From Treponema rectale (GTDB lineage Bacteria > Spirochaetota > Spirochaetia > Treponematales > Treponemataceae), in NCBI RefSeq assembly GCF_014202035.1, contig NZ_JACHFR010000003.1, positions 1 to 64,000 on the forward strand: DNA of 64,000 nucleotides. Direction: 5' to 3'. Under the pieces are notes generated by a model. It did no database searches. It worked only from the letters and a program-made list of their open reading frames with translations, and had not been told where the DNA came from. Below, piece after piece: positions 1 to 8,105 of the stretch; position 1 is the stretch's first letter, and each line of letters opens with the position of its first letter. Made by a program: the position numbers and the translations under genes.

Positions 1-88
1 AATACCCGTTCCCATACCGAACACGGAAGTCAAGCTCTCCTGCGCCGATGATACTGCTCTTTAGCGGGAAAGTAGGTAGCTGCCGGCT
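1..88 (+). rRNA. rrf: 5S ribosomal RNA, 3' part (5' end outside window)
   Basis: The stretch contains the conserved 5S core resembling CCCAT-CCGAACACGGAAGTCAAGC and the late 5S segment with GGGAAAGTAGGTAGCTGCC. About the first 25-30 bases of the molecule lie before the window, so the closing helix cannot be checked here. The end near 88 is estimated from the GCTGCCGGC tail. It implies that a 23S gene sits just to the left. Confidence 0.9.
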
Positions 89-97
89 TTTTTTTGT

Positions 98-120
98 CCG
101 TCCTAAAGGGCGGTTTTTTA
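98..120 (+). terminator. Intrinsic terminator of the rRNA operon
   Basis: CCGTCC (98-103) pairs with GGGCGG (108-113, one G-U pair) around a TAAA loop and is followed directly by a run of six T. It lies about 10 bases after the 5S end. Confidence 0.8.
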
Positions 121-202
121 TTTTTAAATTAAAACAAAAATAAACACACTAATTCGAAACTCTAAGCCTTTAGTTTTTTTTGACCTGTGTTAGAATATTA
201 AT

Positions 203-313
203 ACAGTTCAGATTCGTTTGAACGTAATGAAAACCTTTTTTATATGTGGAGATAATCTCCCGGAACCTCCTTTTTAGAGCCTGGAACTTGTTAAGATTTC
301 AGGCTCTTTTTAT
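203..313 (+). ncRNA. Possible small RNA or long leader between 5S and the pseudouridine synthase gene
   Basis: An extended -10 element (TG-T-TAGAAT, 188-196) could start a transcript near 203. The transcript would fold into three hairpins: GTTCAG/TTGAAC (206-211 with 218-223), GGAGA/TCTCC (248-252 with 256-260) and a strong terminator GAGCCTG/CAGGCTC (277-283 with 300-306) followed by TTTTT. An unpaired CCTCC (266-270), complementary to Shine-Dalgarno sequences, lies between the last two. No open reading frame of note is present. It could equally be an attenuated leader of the gene starting at 348. No recognised RNA family is claimed. Confidence 0.35.
277..311 (+). terminator. Intrinsic terminator
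   Basis: Perfect 7-bp stem GAGCCTG (277-283) / CAGGCTC (300-306) with a 16-nt loop and a T5 tract. It ends the possible small RNA upstream of the pseudouridine synthase gene. Confidence 0.7.
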
Positions 314-347
314 TGTTTTAATTGGTTATAACCTGTAAAATGTTTTA

Positions 348-1682
348 ATGTTTAACCCTTTTAGAGAAGATGAAGCATATAGTGAATGTCTGAAATTTAT
401 TAATCAAATAAAAACATCTGAAATAAAACTTGTTCAAATTTCTAAAGAAAGCTTAGAAAGAGATAATATTGGTGTTATGATAGGATGTCTTGTCTGTCTA
501 GATTGTGATGGAAAAAAAATTGTATTAAGAACAGTCAGTGGCAATAGATATGATGTTGTTTCAAATGTAGATGATTCAAGTATATTTGTAAAACCTATTG
601 TTTCTAGTATTCAGATTCAAGAGGCTCTGGAAAAAAACGATTTGAAAATACATCAACTTACAGAAAAAATCGAAAGTCTTGATAATTCTTTAGAAAAATC
701 CTTATTTTCAAAACAGAGAAGACTTTTAACAGACGAATCATTAAACAGTGTTTTTAATCTTTATAGTTTTTGCTGTGCAGATGGTAAAGTCAGATCGTTA
801 AAGGAAATCTGTGCCATTACAAATGGTAATAATCTTCCTCCTGCAGGTACGGGGGATTGCTGTGCACCTAAATTATTAAATTATGCATTTTCACATGAAA
901 TGAATCCTATAAGTATGTGTGAAGTTTTTTATGGAAATTCTAAAACGAGGGTTTCTTTTGAAAAAAGTTCACCCTGTGATGAAAGATGTGGTTTACTTCT
1001 GCCTGTTATACTTGGACTTGATATTTTATATAGGGATAACGATATATTGGTTATAAACAAGCAGAGTGGTCTTTTGAGCGTTCCTGGCAGAGGTCCTGAA
1101 AAACAGGATTGTGTGGTTAATAGAATGAAGCGTTTATATCCCTTTACAATGGAACAGCCGGCTGTACACAGACTTGATATGGAAACTTCAGGTTTATTGG
1201 TTCTGGCATTCAATTCCGATGCACATAGAAAACTTTCTAAGCAGTTTGAAGAGGGAGTTGTATATAAAGAATATATTGCGCTGTTGGATGGAGTTCTTTC
1301 CAAATTTGGGATTCCTGAACATGGTCAAAAAGAACTTTATTTTAGATTAGATATTGAAAACAGACCTCATCAGATTTGGGATGAAATTTACGGTAAGAAA
1401 GCTGTAACTGAATGGAAAATCCTTGATGTTGAATATTATACCTCTCCAAATGGTGTACGACGTCCCTGTACAAGAATTCTCTTTTTGCCTCATACAGGCC
1501 GTACTCATCAATTAAGATTGATAAGCAGTGATTCGCATGGCTTTGGTGTCCCGATTATTGGAGATACTCTTTATGGTACTTGTAATCCTGGAGAAAGATT
1601 AATGCTTCATGCAAGTAAACTTAGTTTTATTCACCCTGCTACTGGAGAGAGAATGTGTTTTGAATGTGCTCCTGAGTTTTAA
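348..1682 (+). CDS. RluA-family RNA pseudouridine synthase with long N-terminal extension
   Basis: A 444-residue protein expected to isomerise uridine to pseudouridine in rRNA or tRNA. The catalytic domain occupies about residues 220-444. It has the HRLD motif (274-277) with the catalytic Asp, followed by METSGLLV, and the late PHTGRTHQLR motif. The first ~210 residues belong to the long RluA subfamily: a Glu/Lys-rich probable coiled coil at about 92-122 and a Cys-containing block GTGDCCAPKLL near 168-178 that precedes the catalytic domain. Ordinary RluA/RluC/RluD proteins are ~220-330 residues. There is no strong ribosome-binding site before the ATG at 348. The gene converges on thiQ with a 2-bp gap. 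The target uridine cannot be told from sequence. Confidence 0.88.
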   Translation: MFNPFREDEAYSECLKFINQIKTSEIKLVQISKESLERDNIGVMIGCLVCLDCDGKKIVLRTVSGNRYDVVSNVDDSSIFVKPIVSSIQIQEALEKNDLKIHQLTEKIESLDNSLEKSLFSKQRRLLTDESLNSVFNLYSFCCADGKVRSLKEICAITNGNNLPPAGTGDCCAPKLLNYAFSHEMNPISMCEVFYGNSKTRVSFEKSSPCDERCGLLLPVILGLDILYRDNDILVINKQSGLLSVPGRGPEKQDCVVNRMKRLYPFTMEQPAVHRLDMETSGLLVLAFNSDAHRKLSKQFEEGVVYKEYIALLDGVLSKFGIPEHGQKELYFRLDIENRPHQIWDEIYGKKAVTEWKILDVEYYTSPNGVRRPCTRILFLPHTGRTHQLRLISSDSHGFGVPIIGDTLYGTCNPGERLMLHASKLSFIHPATGERMCFECAPEF

Positions 1683-1684
1683 AT

Positions 1685-2371
1685 TTAACAGGACTCAAAA
1701 AGTTTTTCTGAAAAATCTGTAGAACTGCCTTCCCATGCTGCTTTGCCGTGTTTTATGAGTATTATATTGTCGCTTATGTTTTTTGCTTCTTCTATATCAT
1801 GTGTGACCATAATTATGGTGAGGTTTTCTTTTTTTTGAAGAGTATGTATTTCTGATGCCAGTTTTTTTCTTAATGGAGCATCAAGGGCACTCATTGGTTC
1901 ATCCAGGAGGATTAAGTCCGGTTTTACGATAAGAGTTCTAATGAGTGCGATTCGCTGCATTTCTCCGCCACTTAAGGTCGTACATTTTCTTTTTTCAAAT
2001 CCTGACATTCCGAATTTTTCCAGCCAGGTTTTTGTCATAATATTTCGTTCTGCTTTTTTTATTCTTCTGTTAATGAGCCCGTATTCAATATTCTGCTGTA
2101 CATTGAGATTCATAAAAAGCGCGCTGTTTTGGAAAACCATTCCGCAGTTTCTTTGAGAACAGGGTAAATCTGAAATTTTTTTTCCATTTAAGTATATTCT
2201 TGTATTGCTTTCGTTTTTTTCAAGCCCTGCGATTATTCGTAATGCCGTTGATTTTCCAGAACCGCTTGGCCCCAAAATTGTTGTAAAGGTTCCTTTTTCT
2301 GCTGCCATACTGAGATCTACTGTCATGTCTGGAAATTTTTTGTAAATATGTTCTGCTTCAAAATATTTCAT
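1685..2371 (-). CDS. thiQ: Thiamine ABC transporter ATP-binding protein
   Basis: A 228-residue ABC ATPase of the spermidine/iron/thiamine importer class. It has Walker A GPSGSGKST near residues 34-42, signature LSGGEMQR, Walker B LILLDEP and a switch His in MVTHD. It lacks the C-terminal TOBE extension, as ThiQ does. The start at 2371 forms an ATGA overlap with the thiP stop and has GGAG 8 bases upstream, so longer upstream starts are unlikely. It is the last gene of a thiB-thiP-thiQ operon under a TPP riboswitch, which supports thiamine or TPP rather than iron as the cargo. Confidence 0.88.
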   Translation of the reverse strand: MKYFEAEHIYKKFPDMTVDLSMAAEKGTFTTILGPSGSGKSTALRIIAGLEKNESNTRIYLNGKKISDLPCSQRNCGMVFQNSALFMNLNVQQNIEYGLINRRIKKAERNIMTKTWLEKFGMSGFEKRKCTTLSGGEMQRIALIRTLIVKPDLILLDEPMSALDAPLRKKLASEIHTLQKKENLTIIMVTHDIEEAKNISDNIILIKHGKAAWEGSSTDFSEKLFESC

Positions 2372-3837
2372 TTTTGGTCTCCGATTTTTTCTGCAAGAAT
2401 ACATAGGGTGATACACACAATTCCTAAAATCATTGATGTACAGCAGGCTGCCGGAAATCTGTATCCAAATAGTCTGTATGTAAAAAGGGCCAGTGATGTA
2501 TATTCAGGAATAGCAAGAACGACAGGTAATGATGCATCTCCTATGCTTATGGCGAAACTGAACAGAAATGCACTGATGCAGGATCGTTTTGTAGCCGGAA
2601 AGAATACTTCAGTGAGAAATTGAGTTTTGCTGTTTGAAAGCAGTTTTGCACTGAAAATTACTTCATCGGAAATGCGTGATGCAGATGCATAAATTTGTCT
2701 GAAGGCGAAAGGCCAGTATAAAAAAGTCTGTACGGCACATAAAGTTATCAGGTTTGTATTGTATTCAGAGAGGGCTGTAATTTTTAAAATAATTACTGAT
2801 GCCGCAACGGATGAAATTGCCATGGGAAGGAGAGGTATTGTTTTTATAATCTGTTTGATTCCTGAATGCGGGCATAGGCGTGTTGCGGTAGAAAATATAA
2901 TTGCAGTTGCAGTACATAATAATCCTGTAATTGATGCCTGGATGATTGATGTTGTTACAGACGGAATAAAACTTTTTGAAGACAGTATGAATTTCCAGTA
3001 TTTGAGTGTTGGATAAGTGTCATTGGTTCCAAAAAATGAGTTCAATGGAATCGAAAAAAACGGAATTACAAAGAAAATAAATATTATGATGAAGTATAAT
3101 GCAGCAAAAGGAAACTCTTTTTTTGAAAAAGAAACAGGAGTTTGTTTTTTTATAGAAAAGGAGTTCTCTGTAATTTGTTCAGATTTTTTTTCGTATAAAG
3201 TTCCGGTAAAAATTACGATGATGGCAAGAATTGTTTCTGTTGTACATAACAGGAGTATTTTTGAAAAGGGTTTGTGCATTCGTGCAGCAAAGTAAATTTC
3301 TGTTTCTATTGTTGATGAGCCTGGAATACCAAACATAAGTATGATCATGAAAGAAAAATAGCAGAATATAAATACAGGTACTGCGCCTGCTATGATTGCT
3401 GGAATTATTCTGGGAAGTGTTATTGTAAAGAATATTTTGATTTGTCCTGCGCCTAAAAGTTCAGCACTTTCTTCTGGCGAGTGATCAAGCTGTGAAAGTA
3501 CGTCGGCTGTTGATTTCATTATCAGCGGAAAATTATAGAATCCCTGTGTTATTGCTATTCCGGAAAAGGAATATAAGAATCTTAAGGGAGGTTCTTTTAG
3601 AGAGAAAAGGCTAATCAGTATTCTGTTGTACCATCCGGCAAGTCCCAGTGCGCTTATGTAACCAAGAGCCGCCATTAGGGCTGGTACGCACAGTGGAATG
3701 ACGGAAAGTGATTTCAATATTTTTTTTGCGGGAAAAGTTTTTCGGGCGATAAAGTATGCCCCCGGGATTCCTGCAAGCAATGCAATACCCACGGAGGCAA
3801 GAGCCTGTTCAAAAGTGAAAATAATTATTTTGAACAT
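2368..3837 (-). CDS. thiP: Thiamine ABC transporter permease, two fused permease domains
   Basis: A 489-residue, highly hydrophobic inner-membrane protein with about 12 predicted spans. It looks like two binding-protein-dependent permease domains in tandem. Each has an EAA-type loop for docking the ATPase: near residues 140-165 (EESAELLGAGQ) and again near 390-410 (DEVIFSAKLLS). This double architecture is typical of ThiP and iron(III) permeases (about 500-540 residues). It begins 10 bases after thiB and overlaps thiQ by 4 bases. No strong ribosome-binding site is visible, so translational coupling to thiB is likely. Confidence 0.85.
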   Translation of the reverse strand: MFKIIIFTFEQALASVGIALLAGIPGAYFIARKTFPAKKILKSLSVIPLCVPALMAALGYISALGLAGWYNRILISLFSLKEPPLRFLYSFSGIAITQGFYNFPLIMKSTADVLSQLDHSPEESAELLGAGQIKIFFTITLPRIIPAIIAGAVPVFIFCYFSFMIILMFGIPGSSTIETEIYFAARMHKPFSKILLLCTTETILAIIVIFTGTLYEKKSEQITENSFSIKKQTPVSFSKKEFPFAALYFIIIFIFFVIPFFSIPLNSFFGTNDTYPTLKYWKFILSSKSFIPSVTTSIIQASITGLLCTATAIIFSTATRLCPHSGIKQIIKTIPLLPMAISSVAASVIILKITALSEYNTNLITLCAVQTFLYWPFAFRQIYASASRISDEVIFSAKLLSNSKTQFLTEVFFPATKRSCISAFLFSFAISIGDASLPVVLAIPEYTSLALFTYRLFGYRFPAACCTSMILGIVCITLCILAEKIGDQK

Positions 3838-3847
3838 CAGCTGTGTT

Positions 3848-4873
3848 TTATTTATTTATTGCAGCAACTGCTTTTTCTACAGCTTCCTGTGTCTTATTAT
3901 TGTCGGTAGGAAGTGTTGTTTCCGGAACAGGAGATACTTTTGAGAATGCCTTATTTATGCGTGCCATTTTATTTGCAGGATACATCCACTGTTTGAGGGG
4001 AAGTTTTTTCTGCATTTCAGTAGAAATAAGGTAGTCTATGAAGGTTTTTGCACCTTTAGTATTATAGGCACCTTTTACAAGGCCTGCACCTTCTACCTGC
4101 ATTACGTGTCCTTCGTCAAAGGTAAGGGCTACATAGCGTTCATTGTTTTCTTCTATAGCACAGTAAGCCGGACTTGTGGTGTAGCTGATGCATAAAGGAG
4201 CTTCTCCCTTTGTAAAGAGTCCCCAGCCTTCAGACCATCCTTTTGTCATTGCATGAACAGATGGAGCAAGTCTTTTCCAATATGCTTCATTCTGGTCGCC
4301 ATATACGCTTACTGTCCAGCTTAAAAATCCAAGTCCTGTAGAAGAAGTTCGCGGATCCATTAATATAAGCTTATCTGCATAAGTTTTAGATGTGAGTGAT
4401 TCAAGATCCTGTGGAGCCGGTATGTCACTTTGAGTATCATAAATTACTGCAAAATGACTGTAGTCATATGGTGTCAGATAATTGCCGCTTCCTAAAGCAT
4501 CCTGAAGGTGTTCCGGAATGAACTTTATTCCGTGGGCTTCGTACGGTTCAAGAATTCCAGCATCAATTGCTCTCTGAGCAAGATTGTTATCAATACCGAG
4601 AATGACGTCTGCCTGAGGCTTGTCCTTTTCTGCAAGTAATTTTTCAAATGCTTCAACTGCAGAACCAGCTATTACGTATTTTACCTCGTAACCTGTTTCT
4701 TCTTTGAATGCTGCAGCCAGCTCAGGACCGAATGCCCAGTCTGCACCAAAACTGTCATATGTGTATACAACAACTTCTTTTTCTGTGCGGGATTTTTTCT
4801 GGCATCCTGTGGAAATTAATAAAGCAGCAGATATTGCTGTGGCAGATAAAATTTTAAAAGTATTATTCAACAT
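3848..4873 (-). CDS. thiB: Thiamine/TPP-binding lipoprotein of the ABC importer
   Basis: A 341-residue solute-binding protein, the periplasmic receptor that hands thiamine, TMP or TPP to ThiPQ. It starts with a lipoprotein signal peptide with a lipobox-like ISTGC (Cys near residue 24). The body resembles ThiB/TbpA: VVVYTYDSF at the mature N terminus, ADVILGIDNN and a SWTVSVYGD-type ligand-lobe segment. The start codon follows GGAGGAAGT, a strong ribosome-binding site embedded in the 3' strand of the TPP riboswitch. It is the first gene of the thiBPQ operon. Confidence 0.9.
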   Translation of the reverse strand: MLNNTFKILSATAISAALLISTGCQKKSRTEKEVVVYTYDSFGADWAFGPELAAAFKEETGYEVKYVIAGSAVEAFEKLLAEKDKPQADVILGIDNNLAQRAIDAGILEPYEAHGIKFIPEHLQDALGSGNYLTPYDYSHFAVIYDTQSDIPAPQDLESLTSKTYADKLILMDPRTSSTGLGFLSWTVSVYGDQNEAYWKRLAPSVHAMTKGWSEGWGLFTKGEAPLCISYTTSPAYCAIEENNERYVALTFDEGHVMQVEGAGLVKGAYNTKGAKTFIDYLISTEMQKKLPLKQWMYPANKMARINKAFSKVSPVPETTLPTDNNKTQEAVEKAVAAINK

Positions 4874-4983
4874 ACTTCCTCCGTCGGTATTATCCGAATC
4901 AGGTTAAGGATTTCATGCGAAATCCATACGGGTATAATCTCAGATTCTGTAAAAAAGAACCACCCCGGTTGCAGATTAAGTAT
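4872..4983 (-). promoter_or_regulatory. TPP riboswitch (THI element) controlling thiBPQ
   Basis: Read on the minus strand, the region shows the conserved blocks in order: CGGGGTGG, CTGAGAT-ATACCC, CCTTAACCTGATTCGGATAAT and CCGACGGAGGAAG. These match the TPP aptamer. The terminal conserved segment CGGAGGAAG contains the ribosome-binding site GGAGG of thiB. Ligand-stabilised closure of the aptamer would therefore hide it directly, so translational control is inferred. A further helix ATACTT/AAGTAT (4983-4978 with 4877-4872) is possible and would cover the first bases of the start codon. Confidence 0.93.
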
Positions 4984-5010
4984 ATGGAACTCGTTTATAA
5001 ATGTAAATAT

Positions 5011-5019
5011 TGTTATAAT
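5011..5019 (+). promoter_or_regulatory. Extended -10 promoter giving an apparently leaderless mRNA
   Basis: TGT-TATAAT (TG at 5011-5012, TATAAT at 5014-5019) is a perfect extended -10. Initiation about 7 bases downstream falls at 5025-5026, which is the A of an in-frame ATG with no ribosome-binding site. No good -35 is seen. Confidence 0.5.
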
Positions 5020-5025
5020 AAAAAA

Positions 5026-6354
5026 ATGATTTGCAGAAAGTGTAATGGATGCGGACTTTGTTCTGGAGACGGAAGTTTTTCTTCTCCGTATAAACCATTT
5101 GTGGAAAAAATACATGACATTAATTTTTCAGGAGATCCGGCATGTTCTTCCGCTGATGCAGGAATTGCTGTAGATATAGGGACAACTACAATTGCTGCTG
5201 CAGCATTTTCTTTGAAAACTGGAAAGCTTATTTATGAATGCGGAGAAAAAAATGCACAGCATGTTTATGGCTCGGATATTGTTGCAAGAATTAATGCAGC
5301 GGAAAAGAATTATGATGAAGTTCGTTCTCTGCTTATAAATCAGTTGAAGGCTATATTCCGGAAAATTGTAGAAAATGTATCATTGTATTTTCTGTCAAAA
5401 AGATCCGGCCGTATGATTTTAAAAAGGGTTGTTTTTACAGGAAATACAACCATGCTCAGTTTTGTAGCGGGGATGAAAGTTTCTGCTTTAGGAAGATTTC
5501 CATTCAGGGGTCCTTCAGAATTTGACATGGAAATGTCCCTTAGGGAAATTTTCGGTTCAGAGGAATTCGGAAGTGCCTGTACTGTGTATTTTCCTCCTGT
5601 GATAAGTGCATTTATTGGAGCTGATGCTGTATGTGCCATGACTTCTTCGTTTTCTGAGGATGGAGGAATTCAGTATATGGCTGATACCGGTACGAATTGC
5701 GAAATGGCTGTTTATGATGGAACTGAAAAAAAACTGTACTGCACGTCATCAAGTGCCGGCCCTGCATTTGAAGGTACCGGAATATCCTGTGGAATTGTAT
5801 GTTCTGAAGGGGCTGTGGTAAAACTTAGTCCAAATGGAAATTCATTTGACTGTACTGTTGCTGGAGGCGGTAACGGGAAAGGAATATGCGGAACCGGACT
5901 TATAAGTGCACTTTGTGTTCTGTATGAATGCGGGAAAATTGATTTTCATGGAACTATATGTGATGGAGGGGAAATAAAAATTTCTGAAGGAATAAGTCTT
6001 CTTCAGGAAGATATACGCAGGCTTCAGCTGGCAAAAGCTGCAGTATATTCAGGGCTGACTTTTTTAAATTCGAAGGTCAGAAATCGTGTTTCAGGCACAC
6101 TTTATCTATGCGGAGGCTTTGGTAATCATATTGATGTTTCTGAGGCCGTTCGGATAGGCATGATTCCTCAATTTCTGTCCGGTTCAGTAATTCATAAAGG
6201 AAACGCCGCTCTTTCGGGAGCTGCCGCCATGCTTTTTGATGAAAAAATGCGGGAAAAAGGTCGTTGGTTTGCAGAAAAAGCTGAAGTTATAAACCTTGCC
6301 CTTGAGGAGGATTTTCAGAACAGGTTTATAGCTTCGATTGATTTTCCTCATTAA
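5026..6354 (+). CDS. RACo-like ASKHA ATPase (DUF4445), probable reductive activator of a corrinoid protein
   Basis: A 442-residue protein of the RACo/RamA type, which use ATP to drive re-reduction of inactive Co(II) corrinoid on methyltransferases. The ASKHA signatures are clear: AVDIGTTTIAA (phosphate 1), ADTGTNCEMAVYDG (phosphate 2) and CGGFGNHIDV (adenosine). The RACo-type AGPAFEGTGISCG block is also present. Typical RACo proteins carry an N-terminal [2Fe-2S] ferredoxin domain. Here only about 35 residues precede the ATPase, with four cysteines at 3, 6, 9 and 12 (CX2CX2CX2C). The ATG at 5026 is chosen because an extended -10 lies just before it; an in-frame ATG at 4984 and a start at 4915 (inside the antisense riboswitch) are less likely. 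A plausible client is the MetH encoded at 46427-49100, which lacks a reactivation domain. Confidence 0.78.
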   Translation: MICRKCNGCGLCSGDGSFSSPYKPFVEKIHDINFSGDPACSSADAGIAVDIGTTTIAAAAFSLKTGKLIYECGEKNAQHVYGSDIVARINAAEKNYDEVRSLLINQLKAIFRKIVENVSLYFLSKRSGRMILKRVVFTGNTTMLSFVAGMKVSALGRFPFRGPSEFDMEMSLREIFGSEEFGSACTVYFPPVISAFIGADAVCAMTSSFSEDGGIQYMADTGTNCEMAVYDGTEKKLYCTSSSAGPAFEGTGISCGIVCSEGAVVKLSPNGNSFDCTVAGGGNGKGICGTGLISALCVLYECGKIDFHGTICDGGEIKISEGISLLQEDIRRLQLAKAAVYSGLTFLNSKVRNRVSGTLYLCGGFGNHIDVSEAVRIGMIPQFLSGSVIHKGNAALSGAAAMLFDEKMREKGRWFAEKAEVINLALEEDFQNRFIASIDFPH

Positions 6355-6358
6355 GGAA

Positions 6359-7621
6359 TTATTTATCCATAAGGGTAATTTCAACCCGGCGGTTTTTTGC
6401 TTTTCCTTCAGCAGTGCTGTTTGAACCGATTGGTTTTGACGCTCCATAGCCTTTTGTAAATATGTGCTTTGAGTCTCGTGCTCCCATTGAAATCAACTGT
6501 CCTGCAACAGCCTGTGCCCTTAATTCACTTAGTTTCTGGCAGCTTTCTAAGGAACCTGCAAGTGCCGTATGTCCTGAAACAAGAATGTCTTTTTCAGGAT
6601 AGGCTTCAAGAATCTGGACTATTTTCTTCAGTTTTTCTTTTTCAGAATCAAGAAGGTATGCGCTGTCCGGCTTGAACTGAATATTTTCTATTGAGAGGGT
6701 CAGACCTATTTCATCTTTTTTTACAGTAACATTTTCAATTCCGAGACTTTCGATCTTTTCCTGAACTTCAGCGACGTTTTCTTCTGAAGCAGGTTTTGTA
6801 AAAGTTACTTCTGCATGTGCGGTTCCCCTGAAATCATAGCTCATGCCGTAGTATGTGTTCATTACGATTCTGAAACTTTCAGTATAATGATCAATCTGTC
6901 CTGATTCAGAATTGAAATAAATGAGTTCATCGCTCCATCCGGACATCTGTACGGGGTAATCATCGTTTCCGTTTATAGTGGCAATTGACGGAGTTTCCAT
7001 GTACATTTCGTATTTTACGTTTATTACGTCAAATCCGTTTTTTTTTCCCAGATACTGATATTCTGCGTCAAAAGGAACTTTGTATGGTGCCGGAATATTC
7101 ATCATCCGCAGATCATGAAGTTCAAATCCTTTTGAAGTCCAGCGTTCATTTGGAGAAACTTCTGTGGTTTTAAAGACAGGAACATCTATGACAGTCGGCA
7201 TGAAATATTCATCACTGATTGTGTATTTTCCCTGAGGACTTCTTTTGAAAACTGACTTATATTCTTTTCCGTATTCGAATACGGCTCCGCTTCCTGTAGA
7301 AACAGAATTTTCGCTTGTCATGAAACTGCATTCATTTACTGCCGTTCCGTCTTCCAGTACGTCTGTTACTTCTGCACTTACGCGGTTAAGTATGGTTGCC
7401 TGATGATGCAGCTGCAATGGAGCAGAAGGAGACTGTTTTATGTAGACGGATTCTTCCACTGTAGACAGGATTCTGTATGTATCACCTTTTGTATTCTTAA
7501 ATTGAAAGAGGACTTTGCCTCCTGTTGTATCATATTCATTGTTTTGATTTGCCTGAGCGGATGTATAAATGCATGCTGCGGTTGAAAAAACTAAAATTGA
7601 AATGATTTTTTTTATGTTCAT
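6359..7621 (-). CDS. Exported protein with C-terminal OmpA peptidoglycan-binding domain
   Basis: A 420-residue protein. It has a signal peptide (KKIISILVFSTAACIYTSAQA) and a large N-terminal region of about 280 residues with no recognised domain. A C-terminal OmpA/MotB-like domain (about 300-420) contains IQFKPDSAYLL, VSGHTALAG, LSELRAQAV, and the terminal AKNRRVEI that carries the conserved Arg of the diaminopimelate-binding site. It probably tethers the outer membrane to peptidoglycan. The start at 7621 follows AAGAGG by 7 bases; an ORF extension of 24 residues upstream would bury the signal peptide and is rejected. It converges on the RACo-like gene with a 4-bp gap. Confidence 0.85.
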   Translation of the reverse strand: MNIKKIISILVFSTAACIYTSAQANQNNEYDTTGGKVLFQFKNTKGDTYRILSTVEESVYIKQSPSAPLQLHHQATILNRVSAEVTDVLEDGTAVNECSFMTSENSVSTGSGAVFEYGKEYKSVFKRSPQGKYTISDEYFMPTVIDVPVFKTTEVSPNERWTSKGFELHDLRMMNIPAPYKVPFDAEYQYLGKKNGFDVINVKYEMYMETPSIATINGNDDYPVQMSGWSDELIYFNSESGQIDHYTESFRIVMNTYYGMSYDFRGTAHAEVTFTKPASEENVAEVQEKIESLGIENVTVKKDEIGLTLSIENIQFKPDSAYLLDSEKEKLKKIVQILEAYPEKDILVSGHTALAGSLESCQKLSELRAQAVAGQLISMGARDSKHIFTKGYGASKPIGSNSTAEGKAKNRRVEITLMDK

Positions 7622-7691
7622 AGCAGACCTCTTCTTGAATTCTCGGTGTTTTTTTATTTCTGCATTAGGGGAATTGTGGTAATATTCTGGC

Positions 7692-8105
7692 ATGAAATAT
7701 GTATTTTTAAATAGACCGGATTTATTTTTTTTGTGCTTTTTTATAATTACTGCAGTTGTATTTTTTTTATTGGGGAAACTTGTTCAGAAAGTAAAGGATG
7801 TAAACCTTATAAAAAGAGAAAGAAATGATGCGGTAAAAAGAAGCAGGGCTGTAATAGGCGGACAGTTTGGAGAACAGGTGGCTCCATATCTTCCGGACTT
7901 TCCGTGTAATCCCGGAGATGCCAGATTTATTGGAAAGCCGGTTGATTTTATAGCTTTTAAGGGTTGTGCTGATAAGGATGAAGTGGAAGAAATACTTTTT
8001 GTTGAGGTAAAGTCAGGAAGCAGTACCCTTTCCAGACGGGAGAGACAGATAAAGTCTGCCGTGGAAGAGGGAAGGGTACGTTTTGTTGAATACCGTATCA
8101 GTTGA
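7692..8105 (+). CDS. Membrane-anchored Holliday-junction-resolvase-like nuclease domain protein
   Basis: A 137-residue protein with one N-terminal transmembrane helix (about residues 9-30), a basic segment and a small domain resembling the COG4741 family ('related to archaeal Holliday junction resolvases'). The motif GKPVDFIAF followed by EILFVEVKSG fits the D...(D/E)xK catalytic pattern of the PD-(D/E)xK nuclease fold. LSRRERQIK follows. The last 8 bases overlap the potD 3' end convergently. The start codon lies close to the start of the divergent OmpA-like gene. The substrate is unknown; the assignment rests on motif pattern only. Confidence 0.7.
   Translation: MKYVFLNRPDLFFLCFFIITAVVFFLLGKLVQKVKDVNLIKRERNDAVKRSRAVIGGQFGEQVAPYLPDFPCNPGDARFIGKPVDFIAFKGCADKDEVEEILFVEVKSGSSTLSRRERQIKSAVEEGRVRFVEYRIS

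Noticed and set aside
4915-5025. Upstream in-frame starts (4915 and 4984) for the RACo-like protein
   Set aside because: The first lies inside the antisense TPP riboswitch and the second ahead of the extended -10; neither has a ribosome-binding site. The ATG at 5026 sits exactly at the expected transcription start.
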